Part shown: positions 12,961-23,759 of the stretch, piece by piece
Position numbering within the stretch: the stretch's first letter is position 1
Layout of the letters: the number at the start of each line of letters is the position of its first letter
Assembly: GCA_025738555.1 (NCBI GenBank)
Contig: JAOVFP010000002.1
Span: 1,178,001 to 1,242,000 of the forward strand
Direction: 5' to 3'
Length of the DNA: 64,000 nt
DNA from: Cyathus striatus
Taxonomy: Eukaryota > Basidiomycota > Agaricomycetes > Agaricales > Nidulariaceae
Translations under genes and position numbers: made by a program
The notes under the pieces: generated by a model
Databases searched by the model: none
Told to the model about the DNA's origin: nothing
Seen by the model: only the letters and a program-made list of their open reading frames with translations

Positions 12961-13699
12961 TCCTCCCACATGTAAGTGAAGCCAAAATATAAATGTAACA
13001 TATAATTTTTTTGTAAGTGTGAAGTAAAGACTTTGAGTGTGAGTTGACAGACCTTGAGCGTGAGTTGATGACCTTGAGCATGAAAACTTAGACCCTGTGC
13101 GTGAATGTATGGACCCTGTACATGAGATGTTGACCCTGAGTGTAAAGTAAAATCTTGAGTGTGATGTGTGTGTGCACGCTCAATCCATGCTCACACCTTG
13201 AGTGTGAACATGAGCATGCATGCACATGTTTGAGCATGAAGTATAAATATCATTCTTCAAGATTTGACCTCACATCTTGATTAGAAACATCACTCACATT
13301 CACAATATGACACAGCCATACAACACTAGTATGTACATTTGATTTACACTCTTTTTGACCTACAAATGGGCCATTTAGAACTAAAATATATACCTTGAGT
13401 GTGACATGCTCAATCACACTCACTTTTGTGCATGCCTGGAATTTTCTATGTGCCCGTCCATTCCTGTGGTGCTACTGGCCCAAGTTTTGGAAATAGATGT
13501 GTACTTCTATGAATATTAGCCACAGGAATGATACTACAAAGTGGTTCACCTGCATGGTCATGTGCTGGTGTGATTTTATACAATAAATGCTTTGGATCAG
13601 GATTACTAGGAAATTTTGTACACCATTCTATATATAAGCTAAATGCTCTGGTACTTCAATATCAGGCATAAACAAATGACTTTTTGCCTTTGCTGAGAG

Positions 13700-15350
13700 T
13701 GAAAAAATTACCCATACTTGACCTATGCAATAGCCTTGAATGTGTTAGCTACAAAAATTGTTCAGTACAAACAAACATTGCATACCATTTGTGCCTATGT
13801 TATCTCCAGTTCCATCATTAATGTATGCAGCATCAAATTGTCCAGGAACTGCTTTCCCTTTACTATTTATGTATTGTTGGTGTGCATGAATGGAATCTGC
13901 AGTGTATACCTTCTGTGAAAAAGGATCTTGCTGAATAAACTTTATATGGTGCCATACCATAAACTTTTGAGTTGGTAGATGAACATTCCAAAGATCACAC
14001 TCAAGCTGATAGTGTGAATCAATATTTGGATTGTTTGTCATTGCAACAAATCAGGCAGGTGCATCTCTGAAAAAAATAGCACCATATTCATGTATAATTT
14101 TATCTATAGTGACTGAATTATGACTTGGGTGCTTAGTAAGATGACTCAAATGATCAAGTTCAAGTCCTGGGTGTAACCATTTCTCCTTTATAATCTGTGG
14201 ACATCCAGAAATTTGCCATGTAATATACTGCTCATGGCAATGAATTTTTTCTTTTCGTGAAAGCCATGCTGTCATTTTTGTAAATTCATCTTTGTGATTT
14301 GAAGCACAATATGCATTTTTTGCAAGATCAATGTGAAGTTGTTCAGTATATTCAGTATTGAAGTTGTCTGTAGTCCCATAATTTTTAATAAGTCTTTTAT
14401 AATGCATCATAAAATGAAGTTTTGGTAGATTAAAATTTTCCCTAATTCCAAGATCAATGAAAATTGATTTGTTTTCATGAAACATAGTAAGAGCATTGTC
14501 AAGAAGAGTCAATGATTCATCTGTATGAATTGGATATTGTGCAAGATAAAGAAAGTCTAGAAGAGCTTGTACAGAACAAACAAGGTGAGTTGAAGATAGA
14601 CCATTTGGAAGTGGAATATCTATAATAAGTCCAAGCAAAATACGAGTCATTTGATTGCGCTCTTGACCTGTTACACATGAGAGAGAACTTATTCCTTTCA
14701 TGAATAACCTAATATTATGATTTGGAGGAAGCCAATGACAACATGCATCAATTTCTGCAGAGCCACATGCAGTAACTAACCATGAAATCAGATGTTTTAT
14801 AACACCCTGATAAAGTTGATGAAGAACATCTGGAGTAATAGATTGGTATATATCAACATATGGCAAATTCTTCCAAAATGGTTCTATAACAGGTTTAATT
14901 CCAGCATTCTTACAAACTTGTAAATATTCTGCAGGATTAGTATCAAATGATGATAGTGCATTCAAAAAATTTTCAAGATCATGTAGCTTTGTAGATTGAT
15001 TTGGATTATATTCACCCAGATGCTTGTTTTTTGTAGGACATGTCACACAATCACCAGTGTGTACACATTGTTAAAACTTGCTCAGGGTAGTCTCCAACAA
15101 ATGTAGCAAATATGAGATGATTTCAGTAAGCATCTCCAGTTCCAGTAGCCATTGGAATACCATCCATTCATGTGGGTATAATTGGTTTAAGAATTTCTCC
15201 CATACAGGCATGATATAGATTATTAAGTTGTCAGCACCTAGATGAATTATTTCTAACATTTTCAAGGTGAGTTGTTGGTAAGTACCCAAGCAAAATATAT
15301 GCACGAGCTGAGGGCTTTTGGCATATTTCTTTTGGAATATTTCCAATAGT
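13700..15350 (-). pseudogene. Plavaka-type (CACTA-related) transposase remnant
   Basis: Reading the minus strand downward from about 15350, fragments follow the order of Plavaka transposases of basidiomycetes: a stretch with LGTYQQLTLK-like text, GDYPEQVL (about 15095), GDCVTCP followed by a LGEYNPNQ segment (near 15040), PDVLHQLYQGVIKHLISWL (near 14800), ending with KLHFMMHYKRLIKNYGTTDN and NTEYTEQLHIDLAK (near 14350), then a C-terminal AVPGQFDAAYIND segment (near 13815). The largest intact part is 331 codons (14051-15046). Single-base shifts separate the pieces, for example between GDYPEQVLTMC and TGDCVTCP, and the N-terminal third is missing beyond about 15350. A dead copy is the simplest reading. 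No TIRs could be assigned. Confidence 0.75.
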
Positions 15351-16259
15351 AAGATATATACACCTCAGGCAGGACCAAATCGGATCAGGGTAAATATGGT
15401 ACAACCCGATGTAGTTAACAATTAGAATATGTACAAAAATATGTCATTTGGCCGATTCATGTTCATATTTAGAAAATAATTATGAATCAGGTGCATATCA
15501 AATCCATGAGCACTATTGAGAATATAACAATAAGACATATGTAGAATATTGTACAAAAATTGGTTACCATACCAATGTATGAACAAATCCTGAATCAGGG
15601 CATACATTTGTCACTAGATCCTATCCAAATACTGATCCTAAGTGTGTCTCGTGTCCCTATCTTATCACATATTCTGAATTTGCCCTTGAAACAGATCTTG
15701 AATTGGATCTTTTATCATATCCTCACTCCGATTTAGAATGTAGACAAAAATATGTCGCTCGCCCTGATTCATGTACAGATTGTAAATATGACAATTAGAA
15801 ATATTGATTACCCACTCACAGGGCCACTCACAGCTGCTTGCTACCCACTCTATTCCCACCATGTTTCCCACTCAATCCATTTACACATAAAATGTACTGT
15901 AGATACATGTTCGTTCATATACAAACATTGCACTATTAACATCAAGGTAGAGAATGACCAATTAGTGAACAGATAGGAGATGTTGACCTCGGAGTTGAAT
16001 GGGTAAGCCCAGTGAGTGAGCGTGACGCTGGAAGTGAGGAAGAAAGAAGGGAAAGGAATGAATGGGCCCATGAAAACAGAGAATGTAAAGGGAAAACATT
16101 CCCTTTTCCTGTAAATCCATAAAGACTGCCAGTGCAGATGAGAGGTGGGAGCGGAGCCTCTAGCACAATTAAGGAGACGGAGGCTCAGCAATAATGTCGG
16201 TAGCACAGGTGGGAGAAACTGACGTGGGTAGCCAGCAGATACAAGAGATCAGGACTGTT
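15351..16259. other. Decayed repeat DNA
   Basis: Two short similar segments near 15421-15490 and 15731-15795 (both with TTAGAATRTGTA/GACAAAAATATGTC and GATTCATGT) suggest an old duplication. On the minus strand both read as a NIFLY/HIFVYIL-like peptide, but too short to call. Nothing else is recognisable. Confidence 0.4.
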
Positions 16260-18340
16260 TTCACGAATGAGGGGGGGGGGGGGGCATTGGCTGGATTAAG
16301 GTGTCGAAAATGCAACAGGACTTGTGAGCGATGTCAGATCATTGGTGGTGGGAGGGGTGGGAGGTGATATCACACATTGTCAGTACGAAGGAGCACTGGG
16401 GAGGGGAGAGAACTGGTCCATTTGCGAGGATGAGAGATATGAGGTGTTGTTGAGGTAGACCAAGAAGGCAAAGGCGAATTCAGGACTTGCATGGAGTTGA
16501 GCTGGTGCAGGCAATGTGTCAAGGTCGATGAATGATACAGCAGCGGTGAAGGTGGGACATGGTCCCTCCCCCGCTTCAAGTTTTGCAGGAGGTGGGAGCC
16601 AGCCCCTGCAAGGTACTGGTGGTAGTTTCTGGGGAGGTGGAGGGAATGGTGTTTTTACTCATCTTGCGAGTTTTGCTTGAGTGGTACCAGTGGGCAGTTG
16701 CAACCACAGTTCGTGCTTGGGGTTCGCATGCAGCTGTAACTACAATGGCTCAGGCTGTTTTGGAGTCTCGAGATGGTATTCGTGGCGGCTGGCAGTGCTG
16801 GTTGCTTGCACTAGGACAGATGAGAAAGTAATGTGTGGGCGCGTGCTCGGCATCTTATGGTTGTCTTCCCAGTGGGATAGATGGTTGGTGATGACTGCTG
16901 TCGAATCCTGCTCGAGCAGGGGACAGGACAACAGTGCGGGTGTGGGCCAGTGGAGTACAGCTGTTTATGACACATGCTGCGAGTGGGGACTGGGGCAGAT
17001 TGCTGGAGGCGCACAGGGACATGGAGTGTGTTGTTACTTGTCGTCGGACGAGGATGGGGTGTTGGTTCTAAGCTGTGTCATTCGCTTGTGGAGGCATTTC
17101 GCGCACCCTGTTCTCTGGTTGTGTATCCGTGGGGTTATCCTGCAGAGGTTCGACTGTTATGCATGATCGGCGTTCCACGCCTTCGATGTGTCCCTTCTTG
17201 TGACAGGTGGTTTACCAGATGCATTTTGTGCAGCTAGTTCTCTGCTCTGCATGTATACCTGGAGTTGCCTTGTAGATGTTCAAGTCTCATTGCAAGCGCT
17301 CTTGGATCGCCGGAGCGAATGAAGGGGAGGGGCTGCTGGTGGGATCATGAAGATGGGTGCTCAACGAAAACATCTGTAGCACGGGTGAGGAGAGAGGAGA
17401 CTGGCGACTGGCGAATTGGGGGGATGAATGGGGCCATTTGTACGAATGGGAGGCGTTGGCTGGGCTGAGGGGAGGGGGAAGGGGGATAGGGATTCGCAGG
17501 CAACGTCAGCATCGCAGATGATCTAGAGGAGGGGAAGTGGAGGGGGTATCTGCCATGCATCATCAGCACGCACAGAGACTGGGGGAGAGAGGGGGGGCAA
17601 ATGGAGAGCGGATACATGTACGTCGAGTCCTCGCTTCCAAATCCAGCTATTCATCATCATTGGTTGGTGAGCAGGGCCGTTTGCACGAGTGGCAGGCATG
17701 GCAGGGCTGGGGAAGTAGGGACTTATGGGCAAGGTCGGCATTGCAGATGATCTGAAGGAGAAGTGGAGGTAGTATCTATCATTGTTGTCAGCACGCAGGG
17801 AGGTTGGGGAGGGGGGGGTGAATAAAGAGCGGATACACATACGATGAGTCCTCGCTCCCAAATCCAGCTATTCGTCGTCATTGAATGTTGAATGGGACAT
17901 TTGCACGAGTGGGAGGCATTGGCTGGGAGGGGGGGAACAGGGACTTGTGGGCAATATTGACATCACAGATGATCTGGAGGAGGGTAAGTGGAGGCAGCAT
18001 CTATCATGCATAGTCAGCATGCACAGAGGTTGGGGGGGAGAGGGGAGGGGGGAGTGAATGAAGAGTGGATACATGTATGACTAGCCATCACTCCCAAATC
18101 CAGATATTCGTCGTCCACATCGTGGTCGAATGATAAATAGAGCTGTTTGCACAAGTGGGAGGCCCAATGCCATTCGTTACTTGAAAATCGAGGGGAGGGC
18201 GATGGTGATAGTGTGATGCTCGTTCCTTGCGAGAAGAGGGAAGGGAGGGAGTGCAGGTGGAGGCACTTGTCGGCTTGACGTTCCTATTCGTGACATTACA
18301 CACATCAATTGCTGGGAAGGGGAGGAGACATGGGTGAGGA
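16260..18340. repeat. G-rich region with about 220-235-bp tandem repeats
   Basis: From about 17540 to 18110 a unit recurs. It contains GCGGATACA, GAGTCCTCGCT.CCAAATCCAG, a TTCRTCRTCATTG run, a TTTGCACGAGTGG(G/C)AGGCAT run, GCAGATGATCTG.AGGAG and GTGGAGG. Landmark repeats start near 17605, 17827 and 18062, so spacing is about 222 and 235 bp. A fainter earlier copy is visible near 17400-17560. The long minus-strand frames here (rich in P, S and L) are products of purine-rich repeat DNA and share no protein features, so I do not call genes. A run of 14 G lies near 16270. Confidence 0.65.
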
Positions 18341-18539
18341 GGGGAGGAAGGGACGAAATGGCTAACTTGTCACTTGCGAGACAAGGGGAAGATGCGTTGG
18401 GCGGATTGACACTCGCTCATCAGCCACCAGATGAGGGGAGGAGAAATGGAGGAGGAGCATAAGTGCCAGCCATTCTGATCATATAACAGCAGTGTTATAT
18501 GATTGCCCCAATTGAATAAGCCATGCCATTTTATGATTG

Positions 18540-18871
18540 GGATCATAAACAATCATTGAGGTTCTAATTCAATACTACTATTGTATGAATGTATTAAATG
18601 ATCATAAGCAATTATTGATTGTTTCTAATTGAATATTAGTATGAATGGAGAGGCAATCATAAACAATCATTGATTTTTTCTAATTGAATAATATTATTGT
18701 ATGAATGGTGAGGTGATCATAAACAATCATTAATCCTTACTAATTGAATATTAGTATGAATGGAGAGACAATCATAAACAATCATTGATTTTTTCTAATT
18801 GAATATTATTATTGTATGGATGGTGAGGTGATCATAAACAATCATTGATTTTTACTAATTGAATATTAGTA
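18540..18871 (+). repeat. AT-rich tandem repeat, about 57-60-bp unit
   Basis: ATCATAAACAATCATTGAT or close variants occur at about 18543, 18601, 18658, 18717, 18771 and 18831, each followed by a CTAATTGAATATTAGTATGA-like segment. The inverse of the same unit flanks the other end of the element (20797-20918). Confidence 0.75.
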
Positions 18872-19460
18872 GATAACTACTAATTGGGTATTGCTGTTGT
18901 GTGGGTTTGTCACATTTCCTCACATGTCACAATTGTGACACATCTTCCCGCGCATCACATATTTCCCGCATGTCATGTTAGTCACATATATTCCTGTGTA
19001 TCACGTTCTTCTCGCGCGTCACAATTGTCACATATATTCCCGCGCTTTATGTTAGTCACACGCGTCACGCATTTTATGCATGTCACAATTGTCACATATA
19101 TTCCCGCGCTTCATGTTAGTCACGCGCGTTACATTTTCCTCACGCATCACGATTGTCACACATATTCCCGTGCCTCACATATTTCCTGCGCTTCACACAT
19201 TTCTCGCGCATCACATATTTCCCGCGCATCATACATTTCCCACGCGTCACATATTTCACGCACGTCACGTTTGTCACGTTTGTCACGTTCTTTCGCGCGT
19301 CACATTTGTCACATACATTCTCGCGTGTCACAATTGTCACATATATTCCCGCGCTTCATGGTTTTTGTCACGCGCGTCACAATTGTTACATATATTCCCA
19401 CGTGTCACGTTCGTCTCGCGCGTCACTGTTGTCACATGTATTCCCGCGCTTCATGTTAGT

Positions 19461-19748
19461 CACGCTTTTCACGCGCGTCACGCTTTTCACGCGCGTCACG
19501 CTTTTCACGCGCGTCACGCTTTTCACGCGCGTCACGCTTTTCACGCGCGTCACGCTTTTCACGCGCGTCACGCTTTTCACGCGCGTCACGCTTTTCACGC
19601 GCGTCACGCTTTTCACGCGCGTCACGCTTTTCACGCGCGTCACGCTTTTCACGCGCGTCACGCTTTTCACGCGCGTCACGCTTTTCACGCGCGTCACGCT
19701 TTTCACGCGCGTCACGCTTTTCACGCGCGTCACGCTTTTCATGTGTGT
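19461..19748 (+). repeat. Perfect 18-bp tandem repeat, 15 copies plus one variant
   Basis: The unit CACGCTTTTCACGCGCGT is repeated 15 times without a mismatch from 19461 to 19730, then once with changes (19731-19748). Because 18 is a multiple of three and the unit has no stop on several frames, open frames of 136-264 codons cross it on both strands. These are artefacts of the array, not evidence for genes. The other arm of the element holds only about one related unit near 20360-20385, so the array expanded on one side after the inverted repeat formed. Confidence 0.92.
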
Positions 19749-20939
19749 CACGCGCGTCACATTCGTTACACTTTTAGCGCTCGTCACGCTTTTCACATTC
19801 TTACATTTGTCATGCTTTAAAATCTTGCCTTTCTTAGGTAATAATCTTTTGATTCACATTACATGTCCTATGTGTGTTATTACATTTTTCACAGCATTAC
19901 ATTTGTTATACTTTGTAAGTATAACACTTGTCATGCTCTTAGTATAGGTGGCAAATTGAAAACTATATTAATAGATGGATACTCAGCAATAGTATGTGCA
20001 TGGACCACTTACTGATGCTGTCTGAGTAGTTACCTGATTCATTCTGCCAGTAGTTATATGCTTATCACAAAGATTAAGCCATGCATGTACTAGGATAAGC
20101 AACATTTATCAGAGACATCAACACATACAGCAGTATAGAAGTGAACCTGATTGTCATGGAAGAAGTTTCTGAGCTGAACGAAATTCTAAGACAAAGAATT
20201 TGTGAGTTGATAGCACATCCATATATCCACAGGTACTAGTAAGGGAAAGTCACCTATATTTAATGAATGTAATGTACTGTACTAAAATAGGTACAGAACA
20301 ATGGTAGTGAGCTGAGTATCAAAAAGAGAAATAAGCCCAATTCTATGGTACAGGCAACATGACGTGTGTGAAAAGCGTGACGCGCGTGACTAACATGAAG
20401 TGCGGGAATACATGTGACAACTGTGACGCGCGAGACGAACGTGACACATGGGAATATATGTAACAATTGTGACATGCATGACAAAAACCATGAAGCGCGG
20501 GAATATGTGTGACAATCGTGACACGTGAGGAAAATGTAACGCGCATGACTAACATGAAGCGCGGGAATATATGTGACAATTGTGACATGCATAAAATGCG
20601 TGACGCGTGTGACTAACATAAAGCGCGGGAATATATGTGACAATTGTGGCGCGCGAGAAGAACGTGATACGCAGGAATATATGTGACTAACGTGACATGC
20701 GGGAAATATGTGATGCGCGGGAAGATGTGTCACAATTGTGACATGTGAGGAAATGTGACAAACCCACACAACAGCAATACCCAATTAGTAGTTATCATTG
20801 ATTGCTTATGATTGCCTAACCATCCATACTAATATTCAATTAGTGAAGATTAATGATTGTTTATGATTGTCTCTCCATTCATACTAATATTCAATTAGTA
20901 AGGATTAATGATTGTTTTTTCTACATCTGTACCAGCAAA

Positions 20940-22190
20940 ACGTACAGGAGTTGTCAGGTCGTGAGTTGGTATAATATCTGTTACCCCATGTAAGCTTTCT
21001 CTTGAATTGTTTTACCTTCTATGTACTTATCTTTTTCAGCGCAAGGAAAAAGAAGAATTGTAAGGTGTAAATAGTTATCTGGTTGTCCATAAGTATGTAG
21101 TTGGGTTTTTGATGAATTAGAAAATACTGTGTAAGATGAATACTGTGTAGGATTTAAGGAGAATAAGTCCTTCACTCAGTTCAGTTGAATTTGACAAACT
21201 TACAAACTAATACATTTGACACTACCACCCAACTTTTCTATGTGAACATCTATCAAATAATGAAAACACAACAAATGAGATAAATTAGTAGACAAATCTG
21301 ATTTGAGGAACAGTACCAATAATTCTGACACAGTGCATGTCATCGAATTGTCGTTGAATAACAACAACACTACCCCCAATGCACCCAATATCACTAATAA
21401 AGAGTAAGTCATTCGAAACCAGCAGTTCTCAAAATGGACATACCAATGGAAATTAAAGCAGTAGATAGTATCTTCATGCATAGTTGTATAATATATATCT
21501 TTGGGAGGCAACCGTAAATCGTACCAAGCGTTCCAAGGACCTTAAGCAGACAACTCTGACTGGCTTGGATGGTGAGCAGTTGGTGAAGTAAGACGAATAA
21601 AGAGAAGGGGAGATAAAGGAATTAAATGAATAAAGGATAAACTAAAGGGATGAATGGGTGGTAGTATTTAGCAGCACGTACCAAAGAATCTGACACGGTG
21701 TACCATTTTCCCCAGCTGTCACGTACAGGAAAAGTTGGAAAGAATGAGCAGACAAAGGAAGAGGGAATGTGCTGTAGTTCGAAGTATATCCATTAGTATA
21801 GTATGTAGTTTGTAGAACCAATGGAGCAAGAGTAAGTTATTCGAAGGGCACTTGAATCTCAAAATCTACCTACCTCCTTCGATATCATTTGCTGACAGTC
21901 GTATCTTATCCAAGTTATCCTGTTTAGCTTTATGCGAAGATAGACTTTTGTTCATTGATATGATACAAATATGACATTTAGTAGAAGCACATACCGATGA
22001 TCCTGACGTGGCACACCATTTATCATAGTTGGTCACATACAAAGCCCCTATTGTATACCTATTGTAGTTGTCAGTGACAGGAGAATACAATAGAATACAA
22101 TAGTAACTGTCTGCACGCCTAAAAAGAATAATATGTTGAGCTTGGCAAGTGTTTGGCAGTATGTACTTATAACTGTGATTCACTTTCAAG
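20940..22190 (-). repeat. Three degenerate direct units of about 315-365 bp
   Basis: Landmarks recur near 21310, 21675 and 21990: a GTACC/ATACC segment followed by GAATCTGACACGGTG-like text, and a GTAAGT(C/T)ATTCGAA run nearby (21402, 21832 region). On the minus strand they read like successive small exons (YDKWCATSGSS, SWGKWYTVSDSL, SMTCTVSELL), each followed by GTAYGT or GTACTG. This could be a decayed gene with a triplicated exon or simply an old tandem duplication. I do not recognise a family. Confidence 0.4.
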
Positions 22191-22203
22191 TCACTAGATC
22201 GTG

Positions 22204-22930
22204 ATGTCTAACCCATCAGTACAGAAAGCAGAGCAAGTTCTTCAAAGGGCGGTTGTTCACAAGTCAGCTCTTAGACCCTTCCCAATCCACATACTGGAGC
22301 AACTTTGTAAAGATAACAAATTGAATGTACACCCAACAGGTCGAAGGAACCTGGGAGTACCGATTAAAGATGACTTCATCGCAGCCCTTATTGCGTATCG
22401 GAATGGTCAAAAGGTGTCATCAGTTGTACAAAACTCTAAGAAACGACCAGCCATAGACAAACCTGAAGAGTCACCAAAAAAAAAAAAGAATAGGCAAGCC
22501 GTTACAACTTCTACATGTTACACAGACTGACAATCTGACAGACTAAATGAACGTGCTAGTGATATTGATTCTAAGTATCAACTCCTCCCCTATGAGAACA
22601 TAAATTGCAACCTACCAGGAACAGTATCAACTCCACACTTAGTAGACAAGAGATCGGGTGCACCTATGGATATGGTTAGACATATATCCAATCCTGCAGC
22701 ATCCAAACATACCACTGTGAAGGTGACGCGTATTCAGTATGTTACTGTACGAGTGTACAAATCTGCGAAGGACTGGAGACACGTACATGAAGTAGTTTGT
22801 GCTGTTGATGACAAAGGCACTCTCCACCTTTCTACAATTCAAAAGCAACTTGAAACATCAGCGACGATTCTTGTAAGTGAAATTAGTATATTTACTCACT
22901 GTCAATTACTGAAACTCTGTAGCCCATAGA
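22204..22930 (+). pseudogene. SAP-like-motif protein fragment with one in-frame stop
   Basis: Starting at the ATG at 22204 the frame reads about 108 codons, stops at TGA 22528-22530, then continues open in the same frame to a GTAAGT at about 22874. The N-terminal part has LRPFPIHILEQLCKDNKL followed by GRRNLG.PIKDDFIAALI, which resembles a SAP-type helix-extension-helix, and a basic KKRP...PKKKKNR stretch that looks nuclear. The second part (KVTRIQYVTVRVYKSAKDW...) is unrecognised. A nonsense change in an otherwise open frame suggests a recently broken gene. An alternative is a short intact 108-residue protein. Further exons may lie at 22956-23060. Confidence 0.45.
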
Positions 22931-23089
22931 CTGTAAAAGATATCATCCATATTATTAGTATAATCCGGGAAGACTTACCACTGACGAATTAGAGGACCTT
23001 ATGGACTCTGAAGGATATCTACGGGCGATTTTTTGCACGGACAAATGTATAATACAATGTAAAAGTAGTAAATGCGTATATATTTAGAA

Positions 23090-23740
23090 TATTACATGGC
23101 TAGCAAAATTGTATGGTATACAAGCCCAAGAATTTCATCCAAAGTATATACACAGATCCTTAGTTGGTATATCACGTTTCGTTCTATTTTTGTATGCCCC
23201 CTTGTATGGTATCACAGTGGTTACTTCCCCATTAACAACATATACCTGGTATGTATTTCTGAATTCATGGAAGTTAGCCAGGTTGAAGACAATCACACGT
23301 TGAGGCATTCTTGTTGGGTGATTTGGCTGCACAAACTCTGGAGGTATTTCATGGATGACCTCCTCGCCAATAACCTGCACCCAGAAACATTTTTTGTCTC
23401 TTACTAACCCTTCAAAGTGACACTCCGCATTTTCTAGGCATCCATTTTCGAAACCAAGGCTTGTATCAGTCGGCTGCATACCTGAAATTATCACATTTAA
23501 TAATTTCCCTTTGAAGACAGCGCCATCGGCATCGATCATACACTTTATCCAATGTTCTGCATATAATGCAATAAATCAATATTTCATGCAAAAGTAATGA
23601 TACTACGCCTACGTACCATCAAATGCAGTTGGTTGTCGAGCAGAGCCTTCACTGACGACAGCCGTCCACATTGAGGCAGGGAGAGTTGCAGAGGGTTGCA
23701 GGGGGAACGACGATGCTGTATTCTCTGGAACTACATATAT
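23090..23740 (-). pseudogene. Partial gene of unknown function, cut at its 5' side near the KDZ left end
   Basis: On the minus strand an exon from about 23740 (after an ATATGTAG acceptor-like site) runs to a GTACGT donor near 23618. It is followed by an exon opening EHWIKCMIDADGAVFKG at about 23560 that stays open to about 23135. Short motifs are SLGFENGCLENAECHFEG and FWVQVIGEEVIHEIPPEF. I do not recognise the family. No start codon lies between the first visible exon and the TIR of the KDZ element at 23760. The gene is therefore either truncated by the insertion or its first exons were carried away. It converges on the 22204 fragment. Confidence 0.4.
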
Positions 23741-23759
23741 TTTAGTTATAAATGCATAA

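Larger units (their letters stand above)
10293..13438. mobile_element. Non-autonomous TIR element with GAGCATGAG-type repeats, about 3.15 kb
   Basis: The left end reads CAGGCACACACAAAAGTGAG and the right end, reversed, CAGGCATGCACAAAAGTGAG, followed by imperfect matches through TTGAGCATG, about 35 bp in all. Flanking octamers are GAACATTC and GAATTTTC, 6 of 8 identical, a possible decayed 8-bp target duplication. Inside are many copies of GAGCATGAG/CTCATGCTC-type motifs near both ends and two minisatellites. Open frames inside are short and repeat-derived. A CA-start TIR with 8-bp duplication would fit hAT, but the duplication is imperfect. Confidence 0.6.
18540..20918. mobile_element. Inverted-repeat element with GTCACGCG-rich arms
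   Basis: The segment starting GATAACTACTAATTGGGTAT at 18872 recurs inverted ending at 20796. The arms stay similar for about 440 bp on the right and longer on the left, which has expanded. Outside these arms lie AT-rich tandem units (ATCATAAACAATCATTGAT...) with about six copies on the left (18540-18871) and about two inverted copies on the right (20797-20918). The architecture (outer AT-rich tandem units, inner arms) suggests a non-autonomous transposon. No target duplication could be resolved because the borders lie in repeats. Long frames in the arms (up to 264 codons) arise because the repeats lack stops. Confidence 0.65.

Noticed and set aside
10285..15350. The 10.3-13.4 kb element and the Plavaka remnant as one autonomous transposon
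   Set aside because: The right TIR at 13438 closes the element before the transposase begins, and no matching CAGGCA end was found beyond 15350.
17345..18074. Proline/serine-rich frames on the minus strand as secreted or cell-wall proteins
   Set aside because: They follow the purine-rich tandem repeats, shift frame between units and have no signal peptide that is conserved between units.
19080..19947. Open frames of 246 and 264 codons (and 136 codons antisense) as repeat proteins
   Set aside because: They run through the 18-bp array and similar GTCACGCG repeats; all frames are open because the unit length is a multiple of three and lacks stops.
18540..20918. CRISPR-like array (regular AT-rich units)
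   Set aside because: Units are degenerate, have no unique spacers of constant length, and the surroundings are clearly fungal with introns.
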